Assembly (NCBI GenBank): GCA_023055355.1
Contig: JALJCS010000015.1
Span: 16,729,516-16,793,515 of the forward strand
DNA length: 64,000 nt
Origin: Agelaius tricolor
Lineage: Eukaryota; Chordata; Aves; Passeriformes; Icteridae
Direction of reading: 5' to 3'
The notes under the pieces were generated by a model. That model did not search any database, was not told where the DNA came from, and worked only from the letters and a program-made list of their open reading frames with translations. Positions 51,151-63,268 of this stretch are shown one piece after another (position 1 is the stretch's first letter; each line of letters begins with the position of its first letter). A program made the translations under genes and the position numbers.

Positions 51151-51884
51151 AGGGTCCTCAAAAAAACCAAACTAAAACAGAAAGTTCATGGAGAGCTTTA
51201 GAAATAAAGCATCTTGGACTTTCCTTTACATATTTTTCAAAATGCACAGTCCCTCGTGGGATGACAGCTGATTCAGTCAAGGCAGTTGTTCTTTCTCGTT
51301 GTATTTTCCTCATCTGCCAGTTAAATATTTCAATTAATGCACACATTCACTGCACTTGGTCTTCTATGAAGTTGTTTGGATTTTTAGACATACAGTCATC
51401 ATTTAATCCACTTTACACAATGCATATAGAAGTATCAAATGGTGTCTTTTCCAGATATACTTTAAAGATTAATGTAGATGTGTGGTCTTAAGTTTGCACA
51501 TCATTTGATTGAAGTAACAATGGAATACAATAAGAGTGATTCATAAACTGCAAGCAATAAAGCATTGGTCAGATAATGAATTGCTAATTATTTTTCACTT
51601 GAGCAGATGTTCAGGAATTTATATTTTGTCTCTACATTTGTATTTTGTCAGGTCTGGCAAGGGCATTCTTGTGACAGAATCCTTAGAAGAGAATGTAGTG
51701 GTGAGAAAGGTGGAATAAAAATATTAAGACAAAATGGACTCAAGTGGACTGTAGTCATTAAGGATGTTCACAGTTCATCTAGGAAAATTTAAGATGTTAA
51801 ATATGAAAGTCCCCTCCTGCCAATGAATGAATCATCCATCAGTCTGTCTACTTTGTCATATATTAATTGTACTTGCCAACACAA
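51151..51884. other. Non-coding DNA, no gene seen
   Basis: Short open frames of 60-76 codons only, without support. AT-rich with no recognised repeat. Confidence 0.6.
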
Positions 51885-52115
51885 CTTCAGTGAGAAGTTC
51901 CTCAGGTTTACTGATGACACAAGGCTTTGTAGACAGCACTATTACCTGTATGATGGGCATATATAGTTGTATATCTGCATATAAAGCAGATTATTGTTAA
52001 CTTCCTGAGAGATGTTTTGGATCTTACTGGTTTCTCTGAAGGAAATAACCTGATGGTAAGTCTTAACAATAATGAACTCAAAAAGGGCAGATTGATAAAA
52101 TACCAAAAACTACTG
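51885..52115 (+). mobile_element. Decayed CR1/L3-like reverse-transcriptase remnant, probable
   Basis: Around 51905, 'AGGTTTACTGATGACACAAG' translates as RFTDDTR, resembling the CR1 RT catalytic box FADDTKL with T for A. About 100 bases on, another frame reads RDVLDLTGFSEGNNLMVSLN, which parallels the next CR1 segment 'RDLDRLEKWAERNLMKFN', and continues with a Lys-rich KKGR. Two landmarks in correct order and roughly correct spacing, but in a frame-shifted, stop-riddled copy, suggest an old LINE. It is much older than the CR1 at 36130 and in the opposite orientation. Confidence 0.4.
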
Positions 52116-52389
52116 AAAATGCAGTAAGGAATTAATCTTATTTTTAAGAGCTATTCAGTTAATTTAGGAAATAAACAGTGGCAGCAGCATTTTCAAAACT
52201 AGAGGGCTTCTCTAGGTAGAACAATCAACCCCAGCTCCACTATCTCAACTCAGCAGGACTCAAGTTCTAGGGTGGACCCACTGAAAAAGCCACAAGTTTC
52301 CTGAATAGACTCATGTCATCCTTTTAATTATGTTTTTGTTTTTGTAAGTATAATGTAGACATTATCTAGGAAGATAATTACCCTATTGA

Positions 52390-52404
52390 TTTTTTTTTTT
52401 TTTT
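52390..52404. repeat. Poly(T) tract, 15 T
   Basis: Uninterrupted T15 followed by CAG. It resembles a splice-acceptor pyrimidine tract. The sequence after it is open in one frame for about 35 codons to a TAA, which is within chance expectation. Confidence 0.8.
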
Positions 52405-53494
52405 CAGTTCTCTGGCAGCTAAATTAGAACAGCCAGGAGAATTCCAAGTTTGTGTTCTTTTTGCCTGGCACCTGAACAAATTAAATCTCTCCATTTGGAG
52501 AAAAATTAGATCATAACAACGAGCTTCACTGCAGGACTTCACAGTATCCATGGGAGAAAGGAAGACTGATGCTTGGAGAGAAAGCCTAGCATGTCCTAAG
52601 TTAATTAAGCAGAACAGCAGAGATACATCATGTATTTGTTCAGATCATGGCACTGATTTGAAACTCTCTGAACTTCAGGACAGTCACCTTTGGGGAAACA
52701 GTGGGACTAGAAACAGACCCCTATAAAAAAATGCAGCAACTAGCAGGGAAGTAAAAACCATAGGGACATCAGATGATTCCTTGAGCTTTGCAGACAATTT
52801 GAGAGAAAAAAAGGTTAATTCTCCTTCAGGATGCAACTGAGCAGAAAATCAGCCAGTCCAAACACACTCAATTTTTGCCATCTGTGCAAATCATCCTTAA
52901 ATAATAAAGAAAGCACTCTGAATTTACTTTTTTTAAGAGTTTTCAACAGTTACATTGACCAGGATACACTATTTTTAAGAAAAACACTGATTAAAGTTAA
53001 AATACTCCAAAGTGAATGAATAACAAGAGGGGGTGTGTGGATTGTACTTGCCCATTCCTGCTTCAGACAGCTGCAGCTCCCAGCTCTGCAGCTTGTTTTG
53101 GGTGCTGCTGTGGTAAGGAATATTCTCCTTTTCTAAAATTGTATACCTGCCTTTGACCTGAGCACCCTTCTCATTGCCCTGCAATCATCTGCACCATTGA
53201 CTTCAGTGAAATTGTTTCTATCTAAAGCAATTAAAATAATGCAGGAAAGATTTATCACCTTGAGTCTAAGCCAGCTGGTTCAGGAAGAACATCCTGACAT
53301 CCCTCCACTGCCTTGTGTTAAAAGATATTGTGCAAAACAATTGCACTGGACCACTTGGGGAAGATGGGCACCCAGCATGAGTTACCAGCTGGCAGCAGGT
53401 TTACAAAGGATTGTTCAAAGGCCATGAGGGCAAGCAGCAAAGTAGGTGAGCAGAAGTCCAGGCTAAGACAGTTTACTGTAATATAATTCATATT

Positions 53495-53625
53495 TTTTTA
53501 ATGGCACTTTGCATTTTCAAAGCACTATAGGAAAAAGGGGAAGAATGTTGTACTGAAGCACCTCAGATATCACAGAAAGAGAAGCAAAGGTTCAGTTTTG
53601 GTATTTATGTATTTATAGATATATT
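53495..53625 (-). repeat. Possible MIR/L2-like fragment, antisense, weak
   Basis: 'GGCACTTTGCATTTTCAAAG' followed by CACTATAGG resembles the antisense phrase 'GCACTTTACATTTTCAAAGCACTTTACA' of old vertebrate repeats. 'GAAGCACCTCAGATATCACA' could be a degraded later part. Only one landmark is good, so this is tentative. Confidence 0.3.
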
Positions 53626-56066
53626 TACAAACTCCACAACTCAGTCAATGAAGATGACTGCAAAGAAGGGCAAGGGATGCATCCATTAGCACCACTGAAA
53701 CTATGTAAAAGTGACTTTTCAAGCACTGAAGGAAAACTCTAGAATCCAGTAAATTATTCCTTCCTCCCCTTGCCCCTTGTCCCAAGGGGAGGATGTATTT
53801 ATTGGGCAAACCCATCTGTTTGTCAAACCTGTTGCTAATTTTGCCCAAGGCTACCTCAGATTCTTGTCCCAAGAGCTGTGTCCGCTTCTTCCACATTAAA
53901 TCACAGCTCCTACCGTGCAACTCTTCCTGCTGAACTAAGTACTTAAACATATTCTTCTGCTAAAATAGGCTGGAAACCTCATGGCCATCCCCTAATGAGG
54001 ATTTCTGAGCTATGAGTGGCTTGAAGTATCTCACTGTCTGTTCAGGCTAAACCCCAGAGCAGTAAAGTCAAATGGAGATATAATAAATAATAATAAGACA
54101 TTTAAATTAGTAACAAAGCTGTACCATTTCTGTAAGGAAGTTTTACTTTCAGGTGAGAAAAGCTGTGAGTTTTCTTCTAATATGCCAAAGAGTGATTTAT
54201 AAGTGAGAAAGCCCATCAGTAGAATTATTTTTCTCCACAAAAAAATCCCACAGCTGTAAGTCCACAGCTCAAAATTGGCCAACTTCAGGGTTGCCAGCAC
54301 ATGTGTCATAACTTGGAGAAGAAACTGGAAAAGCTTTTATCTCTCAGCAAGTGAAAGAATGGAGATAGATGGAAAAGCGAAAATTGCTGCTGGTTAAGCA
54401 AAGATTTTGTTGTTTTATTTTAATTTGTTAAAGAGAGTTTATAGCTAAACAAGAATCCAGATTTTAAAAAAGAGTCCAATTTTTTTTTCCAATTTCCACT
54501 ATATTTACAATTCCAGATTTTTGTTAATTGTAGACTATTCTAAGGGGCCTTTCCCAGCATGGCATTCCAGGAGCATTCCCAATATCTTGCCATAGTCCAT
54601 CTCACATGACAAACCCATCCTTGGCCTTAGGGGCTGACAGGCTGCAAGGCCAGTTTTCTTCCTTCTACTAAATGAAATTATTCTGCATTCATACATGATT
54701 TATTTTCCCCTTGTGTGTTTCACTTTGGAAGAATTTCAGAAATAAAAGAAAGTCTCATGGTTCAGCAAACCACAAAACAGGAGAAGTTATAGTCAGGAAA
54801 ATTTAGTACCTACAAAATATGAGTGCATTTTTTCAATCCGTTTTAGTCCTTTCCTTGAGGAAACAGAGCAACTACAGACAATTTCCACTTATTTACCTGA
54901 CTGCAATCCATTAATAAGAGCTCTGTAACTCTCCCTTGCCTACCTGCACTATGAGTTTCCCTAATTTGCTGCAGAGGTGCCCATGCTGATGCACTAATAC
55001 AAGAAATTCCTGCTTAGCTGTAGGTTCATTTTACAGACAGGATTTGAAAAAGGTTGTGGGTTTTAGAAAGGGCAGCTGTGAAGCCACTGGACTGCTGAAA
55101 ACACTAAGCACTACTGATATACCAATTATTTGTGAAATTTCATACATTGCATCCTCAGGGAAGTCAGCTCTAGGTAGCCAAGGGATAGATTTCTCTTTGC
55201 AAAATGGGGATGTTTTACCAGGTTTTTGTGTACCTCCCACCCACAGTGTCTCAGCACATTTCACCTTCTGCTTTGGGTTAGAACATCAGAAAGCACATTT
55301 TAAAGACATCAGATCTTGTTTTCAGCAACTTCTAGTCAAGCTTTTCACCCATTTTCCCTCCCCTGCTGATGTTCTGTAAGATAAGGCATGAATTTTTTCC
55401 TATTGTCACAGTTTTATTACTCAGAAATTTATTTTTAAATGTTCCACTGATCACCATTTCCTGCTGAAGGAGGTAATGTTTACTTGCACCATTTGCATTC
55501 AAAACATGCAGAGCTACAAGGGGAGAGGAATTTATTCACACACCTCATTACTTCCACAAGATTCCATGTTAGAAATTGCTCTGATTTGTGGTTCTCAGAT
55601 TGAAAGTATCAAACCCCCCCAAAAAAATTCATAAGACCCTTTTGTGTGGAAGTAGCTGCCAAGAATTTCCAGAGAAAGGTGGAGGAAGAAAAAGATCCAT
55701 ATTTAGGAGTTCCATTTTACAGTGTTTTTTTTGACTTCTGTAGATCAAGTCAAAGACAATATTTACTCAGCGCCTGTCAATCAGATAAGCACAGAGAATA
55801 ATGGACATACAAATATTAAATGTGCAAAAATATATCCTTGCATGAAAATTTGGCAACTGCTTGAATAAACATTAGCATATTCAAATCAGGGCTTTTGTGA
55901 GTAAGCTTGCAATCTTCAGCTTCTGTTTCACAAATAACAACAAAAGTGGATGTTTTCTTACAGCAGAGGAAGGCATTTCAAATAATATTAAGAAATTAAA
56001 AGGCATATTTCCTAAACAAACACACCAGCTCAGACAAATTCTGGTCTTTCCTTCACCCAGCATCCT

Positions 56067-56086
56067 TTAATACTTATAAGTATTAA
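56067..56086. repeat. Perfect 20-bp palindrome
   Basis: TTAATACTTATAAGTATTAA is its own reverse complement over 20 bases with no spacer. The flanks (ATCCT and TGTTT) do not extend it. It may be a dimer binding site (the TTAA...ACTTA half-sites suit homeodomain proteins such as the NKX class) or a chance cruciform-prone sequence. Confidence 0.8.
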
Positions 56087-58819
56087 TGTTTCTCCAGGAG
56101 ATAAAGGAATCTAGAAGGTGCTTCATAATTTCATCTCTACTCAGACACCCTTATTGACAGACGTTTCTAATATAGATAAGAAAGATGGAGCGGATATTAA
56201 AGTGAAACATCTCCCATCTCTTCTTTGTTATTCCAGCAGAGATTTACCTCGAGCACTTTCTCTGTGCTGGGGAGCTGGTGTCAGTTATTGCAGGTGCCAC
56301 CGTGGTCTGCCCAGGAGGAAGAGGCATTGGGTGTGTTAGCCCTCCCCAGCAGTGAGGGATCTTCTATATTGCTCATCATAATAAAAGAATGGGGGTTGAG
56401 AGTGTCAGTGGAAGGGAGAATACAAGAAAAGAAAGGAAAAAATCAGAATTATTGCTCAGTAAGTAAATGAAGGAAAATTAAAAACATCTCAAATTGTGCA
56501 TTTTCATTCATATACAGACTGATATTTGCTGTCAGATATACAAAGCTTATAAACAATCTATTGCAGGCAAAGGTGGAATTTCTTTCTTAGTTCTCAGCAG
56601 TTTTCTACTGTGGCATCAAACCATTTTTTGGTGGTAACAAAAACCCCAGTGTAACACATGTAAACATGTGAGCAAAAGCTTGCATTTCCTTTGAATTTTC
56701 CATGTATTTAGCTCAAGGATCCCCAGCAACAGGGAGCACCCAGCTGAAGCCAGGCTGGTTTTCTCTCTGCTCTGGCCATTAGATGGCAGGCAGCTGAACG
56801 GCCTTCGCTGTGCTCCGTGTCCTTCACATCAGGAAATCAGCAGGAAAATGCTGCTGCTCTCTAAATGAGCTCACTTGCCATCCACTGTGATATACACAGC
56901 ATCCCAAAAGCCTTCAAAGTTCCTTTCCTTCTTTTGACTCCCCAACAGCACACTGCAGCAACCCCAACCCTGCAATAAAGCCACAAATCTGCCATTCCAT
57001 CCTCTATCCCTGACAGTCAGTTGCACTCAACTTTAAGCAGAAAGCATCATCACACCCTCCATTCCCCACCATTTGTGCACTCAGGATTAATCTCTGCAAT
57101 GAAGTAATTGGTCTCATCTGAACTATGACTGATTTCCCCATGGTAAGATTTCTTAACAGTACAGAAAATGCCTGACGTTGCTCTCCTGGTAAAGAGCTGT
57201 TTAAGCAAGGGAGTACAGCTGCATGCTCAGAGCCTCCTCTTTGGATCAGCACTGCAATATTTGCAAGGGCATTTATCTACCTGTGCCAAACAGACCTTGT
57301 TTTTCATAAGCCAGTGATATCATCTATCTGCTGACATCAGGAGCACATTTGTAATGCACAGAAACAGATCTGTGCACGGAAACATGTCTTACAAATGCAA
57401 TCCATTCCTGTTCTTCAGACAGCCCTATATGAAAATCCATTTTGTGGTGTAATTGCATTGTTAATCTTCAAAGAATGCCAAACCATTAATGGAAAGATGC
57501 TCCCCTCTGCCACATTAAAGCCAGGAAATTTCCAACTAGTGTAATTTGAATGAGGTGTGACTGGCGGTGTGACTTTCTCAATGGTGACAGAGCTGTGAAC
57601 ATGTGCATCAACAGCACAGGAGACTTTCACCAAAATGAGCTGTGGAAATAGAGTTTCATGTCGATTTTGATTACTTATATAAATATATATAAATGGCACA
57701 ATCAAAAAAACCAAACCATTCTTGCAGAGTCTTTCACCAACAGCATCTACATGGAAGTCCTGCATCTACAGAAGCTGCTGTAAAACAATCAGGTGAGGTT
57801 TGAGTGGCTTTTTCTGCAGCCCAGCTTCATGATGTGTTTGAATAATGTCAGTATGAGGCACAGACAAGTGTAAGCTAACACGAACCTTTGTCTGTGAGAC
57901 ATTTTAAAGTACAGATAATGCAAACACACATGTACCTGCACACACTGCATGGATTATATTCCTTCAGGAAGCACTGGAAGCAATGCCAGCTTTTGAAAAT
58001 GCGGACAGGGTAAAGTATCTACAGAAACAAATTTACAACAGAGGTAGGAGGCATTATAAAAGTCATAGTGATTTACAGATCTACAAAAGTTATTATCAAC
58101 AGACATCAACATAATCTGTCAGTCATTCAGAAGTTGTATCCTCTCCAACAATAAACTTCCAAAAAATTTTCTGTAAAAGTCCAGGACCCTTTGCAATCAT
58201 CCTAAATTCAGAGAAAAAAATTAATGTTTATGTGCTGTTACCTGAAGCATGGAGAGGCATGCTTCAAGTAACATAAAAGGCATAAAAACTACTCTAAAAT
58301 TGCATGAGGAAAAGCCCAACATGATACCTTGCAAAAGACTCTTTCTCCAGTTGTGGGTTGGTTCACTGTGCCCAGTGCTCTGCAAAGGCAGCCCTTCCCC
58401 ATAAGGCCCCTGTATGGGTGATATACATTGAAGAGGGCCTGAGTGTGTTAGGAAGTGAGAGGTGGATAGATCCTGTATTGCCCTCTCAAGAACTGGCAAA
58501 CTCATTTCCTATTCCAGCAGCCATGGCACCAGCTGGTTTGCAAGGGTCGTTCAGCCATGTGCCTCTCTTGGTTACCACACCAGCTCCATCGTCCAGCACG
58601 GCTCAAGGAACAGACGCTGCTCCTGACTGAACACCTCGAGGGTCTGGATTTGAAGCTAACCCAGACCTCATCCCTCCCTCAGCATGGAACCACATGTCAG
58701 ATGCACCTTGCCCCCTTGCACACCCACTCAGTCAGTGAGCTGGGGATTCTGGTGTCTGCTGCAGAAACAATTACTTCTGCATATTAAACTCAAGGGCTGT
58801 GCACTACATTATCTTGATC
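56087..58819. other. Non-coding DNA, no gene seen
   Basis: A CTCF-like motif lies at 56776-56789. The stretch 57415-57765 carries a 116-codon minus-strand open frame with no recognisable domain. Its DNA (GTGTGACTGGCGGTGTGAC near 57557 and AATTGCATTGTTAATC near 57450) could instead be conserved non-coding sequence. The stretch 58350-58720 is locally GC-richer without an exon-like frame. Confidence 0.55.
56776..56789 (+). promoter_or_regulatory. CTCF-like core motif
   Basis: CCATTAGATGGCAG fits the CTCF core CCASYAGRKGGCRS at 13 of 14 positions (T for S at the fourth). It lies in a GC-richer patch with CpG-containing words (GAACGGCCTTCGC), as many CTCF sites do. Its orientation is opposite to the match at 8434. 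Confidence 0.4.
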
Positions 58820-58895
58820 AGAAATTAATACTTGGCAAGCTGGGATTTGAACACATGACAAGAAGCAGAGACTGCAGCTGCTAGTGCCTAGTCCT
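58820..58895 (-). repeat. MIR-like SINE head, antisense
   Basis: 'TTAATACTTGGCAAGCTGGG' followed by ATTTGAACACATGAC aligns with the reverse complement of MIR ('AGTAAGTGGCAGAGCCGGG', 'ATTCGAACCCAGGC'). GGATTTGAACA is the complement of a Pol III B box (GGTTCRANTCC) with one change. The continuation 'AGAGACTGCAGCTGCTAGTG' sits where the tRNA-like head would be. It is a short, degraded fragment. Confidence 0.55.
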
Positions 58896-61800
58896 GTCTA
58901 CAGGATATTTTGGGGCCTGTCTGCAGTTCAAAGCTTCTTGCACCGTGCTCTCCAAACAGAGCACAAGGAACACCATGGCCAGCCTTGGCACACACCCCTG
59001 TCAGCCTCTGGGTTCAGACTTCAATGTGCTGCCATTATGGAATTAAATGTAGAGTTTGCTTATAAATTCTCCTAGTGGGTAATGAATAACACTACTTTAT
59101 TTCATTAATGTTAGGAGATTAGGAGGTTTTCTTATGGCTTGTATTCCACATGCTCTGGAAATAATTTTAACAAATACTACATAAGACTATGTGTGTTTGC
59201 TGCACAACAGATATCATCTACTTATGCTATCCTTCAATATACAGAGGGATAAATATGAATCCCACATGTGGGAAATTGTTAATATTACAGCACACAAGAA
59301 ATCTTTGTGAATATTCTCGTAATATATTATTCATTACACAAAGTGCTTGAAGACTGAGGGTTCCCATGACTACAGTACAAATCCAGTTTACTCATAGCAT
59401 AAACTATGAGTTCAAAAACACGTCCCAACATAAGTTACCACAGAAAATTGCAACAATGCAGGTTATTGTTCAGTGCAGAATGACTAAACATGAGCAGTAC
59501 ATATTGTAGATGTGATCATCTACAAATATCACACTGTGCTTGGGCCTTATCTCCTTGGCAATCCCATATCCCAGATTTCCAGACCGAACTCTTGCACCAC
59601 ATTATCTGTACCTCACCAGACTCTTAGTCCTGCCCTTGGTTCCTCGAACTGTACACCAAGATTACATTTTAATACCTCATTATTTAGCAGCACTAGACCT
59701 TTTCACTTAAATACACACTCCACATGTTGCTGAATTGCCCTCACTAATGCCAGATCAGTGCTGTACTGTTCAGATGACACCTGTAATATGAGCCCTTAAA
59801 GCCCAAGTTTTTGAATCTGTTCTAGTATTTTTCTCTGAGATTTTGAAAACCTGACCAAATTTTGAACTTGAAATTTTATGGGCAAAACCATTCCTGGTTT
59901 AATTGTGCCTCTTCAGTTTAGCCCAGTTGGATGTGTTAAAACTCTTCTACATCATCATTACACGTGGGTTTTGGTTCCCACTCCTGTTACAAAACTTTGT
60001 ACATGCTGCCCTTTACAGTGGCACAAATGATCTCAGCAAGATATCAATGTATAATTACCTTCACATAGTCACTCTCTGCCTAGGAGAACACACATTGGCC
60101 TGTCACTGGGAGTAATTGCTCTAAATTATTTTTCTATGATGTTTTACACATTCAGTGAAATAATGCAAAGACCTCATGATGGATAAATTCAGTTAAAACC
60201 TTTTAAAAGCCATTATTCTTAATTCTAGACTACAAATTACTGATTTAACAATGATTTGATGATGGACTGGAGGAGTTCTTATAACTCCACAAAGAAAAAT
60301 ACGCACTCCAGTGCTGGCTTTATTTTCACCCATGTATCTGAATTATTAAATCTGCAATCACTGTTCTAAAGTAAATGTTCACAACTTCTTTTTCTACAAC
60401 ATACAGTCTGGATGTATTTCCCTTCCTAGGTTTATGGTTTCCTCAATTATTTGCTAGGTTATTAATTTCTACCATTTTAGATTGACTGATCACTCTCATT
60501 ATTACTTTTTCTTTCCTTGCTCCAGTACTTTGGTTCCTTTTATTCAGATATCCTTTTCTGGCTTTTTTAGAGTACCTGACTTCACCTATTCCTAGGTTTA
60601 GTCACATAGCAGAGTATGAGAAAAGGGAAAATGAAGATAAAAATCTCCACATGGGACCACACTGAAAGTATAGAACAGGTAATTGTCAGTACATCAACTA
60701 AAACCTTTTCAACAAATTCCTTTATCAGAAACTTCAAAAATAAAGCCATTCATATCCATTAAGAACATAACTCTAGCACACAGTTCATTGCATCAGGAAA
60801 AGTCACTGCCTTTGACCAGGGTTGTCTTCAGAAACAATGTCCAGCCTTCTGAATCTGCAGAAGGTTCCCCTGAAAGTGGAGCCACCCATGTGGCCACAGA
60901 GGTTGCACAGAGGACGTCACTAAGCCAAGCCAGGTGTGAGGAGGGTGGCTGACCACACTTCAAAAGCTGTGGGCAGGCACTGTGCTTCAAATGGAGCTGC
61001 TGTGACTCCCCTCTGGCCCACAGATGTCCAAGCCACCAAGGGCAAGTCAGTGGCTTGCTGACATCTACTCATTAAACTCAGACAATATTTGGTCTCTGAC
61101 TTCATTAGGAGTTGCCTCAAGCCTTAATGGCTTGAAAACAAGGCTTTTAAGCATCTGCTTTTTCCTTAAATTAAAATTTAAAAAGCATCTGAGACATCCA
61201 AGAAATTTTATTTTGAACTGCTTTTAAAAATGAAAAGGAAGTTAGAGGAATATTAATTAGCATTAGAGATGAGGACTTGTAAGGCAATAGCAGCTTGGTA
61301 TGGCTTGAAACTGTTTTATAAACCCATTAGAAATGAGGTTTCTGACAGAAATAGCAGAAAGCTTCAACTTACTGCTCCTTTGCAGCAAACAAAGGAGGAC
61401 ATAAGCAATGCATTTTGCTTGGTTAATTGATATTATTCTGATAAGTGTTTCCATGACCACTAGCTGTACACTTCTGCCTGGCTTCTGTTTCTGCCAGCCT
61501 TTTAGGCACTAAAATCATCTCACTTCTGAGCAGGTAGAATCTACCCAAAACTCTCTTTATAGACTGTTACAGCTTTAAAAAAGACTATGCAGGTTTGTTG
61601 TCATACCAATCCTTATGCCTTTGGATCATCTCAATGACTAATAGCACCCATTATGACTTTTAAACTTGACAGATGTCAGCTTAGCATCATATTTAGAAGA
61701 TAATCATGAGTAACTTATGCTGTAACTAAGTAAATTGCAGTAAACAAGCAGCAAAAGTCACTGCCAGTAAACAGAGCAGACAGCAACTCTGAAACAAGGT

Positions 61801-61962
61801 CTGTGGTTTCCAAACTAACTGCCTTTCATTTTAATCTTTCATAAGTAGCACAGAATAGACCTTTGTTAGTGTGTCTCATACTTACTGTTATGGATCATTA
61901 ATTATAGTTCTGAGAAAAATATATAATTTTGAATAGAATTGGCTGAATAATTCATAGCAGTT

Positions 61963-61980
61963 ACACTTGTCTGCAAGTGT
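61963..61980. promoter_or_regulatory. Inverted repeat of NK2-type half-sites
   Basis: ACACTTG at 61963-61969 and its reverse complement CAAGTGT at 61974-61980 flank a 4-bp TCTG spacer. CACTTG/CAAGTG is the core bound by NK2-class homeodomain proteins and also overlaps an E-box-like word. The perfect symmetry is seen. Binding is inference. Confidence 0.35.
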
Positions 61981-63254
61981 CATTGGCAAGTAGATCATGA
62001 TCATCTTAGCAGTATTCATTATTTAAAATGATTTCCCAAATACCTCCTATAGATAGTTCTTGATCTGTAGTTACTTGGAAGCTGTTAGTTGCAAATATTT
62101 AAAATTTATAAGCTGGGCATTAATAACTTGATACCTGGTCAGGAACACACATCTAATTCTTTGCTTGTGTATGCAATTACCACACTTGCAAAATCACTCA
62201 GACATTGTCACGTGAGCATGGATCTGAACGAATCAGAGTTAGGACCATGAGCCCTCAGCTCTGACCATGAAATGTGTCCATCAGCACAAGCCACGTGCTT
62301 CCCTCCAGTGTCAGGATTCTTCTGCTCCATGGACATGTAAAAAGAGCATCTTCCTGCCTGGAAAAGTGTCACAGAGGAGAGACAGATGGCCAGGATAATA
62401 CAGCAGCAGCATCACGATCCCAGTTGGTTTGGGAAACTCATTTCCAGAGATCAGAAAAGAAGGTGAACTGAAATTACAGAATCCCCTCTCCTCAAGCATG
62501 AGGCAGAAAATGAAGTGACTGAAATAGAGACAAACTGTCAGCTGAAATGCCAGTACAAAATCCCTGGGAAAGAGATTTAGCCAGCTTGGCAAAAACAGGT
62601 GTGTTCCAGATGTGGATCTTTCAAAAACTCTTTGCTTATGCAGACAACATCCAAATATTGCAAGAGTTTTAAGCATTTGATGAGCCAGAATCTCCTCACA
62701 GATGCTCCTCTATAAACCCATCTCCCACCACTGCTCTGAATTTACTACAGCACAAAGGAGATTAGAACGTTTCTGAATAGAGAGAGAACTTCTGCTCTGT
62801 AGGAAACCAGCACCTCCTCAGAGGTGCTTCTCAGAATTACTACAATTAAAACAGAGGTCAGACTTTAATGTGCATTTGAATGCAAACCATACATTATGCC
62901 TGAGTTCAGTAAAAGGCCTGTTGCCACTGCAGGATTAGGAAAAAAGGTCCCTGTTACTCTAATTCCCTGAAGCCAAGGTCTCAGAGGTCTAATTTGAGAC
63001 ATAAGTGCAGCACTGAACAAGTAACAGGTAGGAACAATTTCCTAATGTCCACTATTTTTCTTGCCCAGATAGAAGACAGAACAAAGTGGCAACAGGAGCA
63101 AAAGGACTGTGGAAAGGAAGCAGTGAAAGAAACAGAATCCCAAGGCAAAAAACAGATCAAATTATCTTGAACAGCTCTGCATGTAAACTATTGTATCACA
63201 TATAGGCCATGGACTTCAGTGGGACTGGTCAAAAACTGGTGTCACTGATGTCTT

Positions 63255-63268
63255 CTACTAGATGGAGC
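63255..63268 (+). promoter_or_regulatory. Weak CTCF-like core motif
   Basis: CTACTAGATGGAGC fits the CTCF core at 12 of 14 positions. Weak on its own. Confidence 0.2.

Larger units (their letters stand above)
52116..56066. other. Non-coding DNA, no gene seen
   Basis: Contains a T15 run at 52390-52404 followed by CAG (acceptor-like, no convincing exon behind it). A weak MIR-like string lies at 53500-53620. Open frames of up to 111 codons (55044-55379, plus) overlap a minus-strand frame and have no splice or family support. Confidence 0.6.

Noticed and set aside
52390..52515. T15-CAG splice-acceptor-like signal followed by a 35-codon open frame
   Set aside because: Open length is within chance, no donor follows before the stop, and the translation has no coding character. 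The T run is more simply a homopolymer.
62311..62676. 121-codon minus-strand open frame
   Set aside because: Leu/Phe/Cys-rich translation typical of AT-rich DNA read in reverse. No signal-peptide or domain logic and no splice signals.
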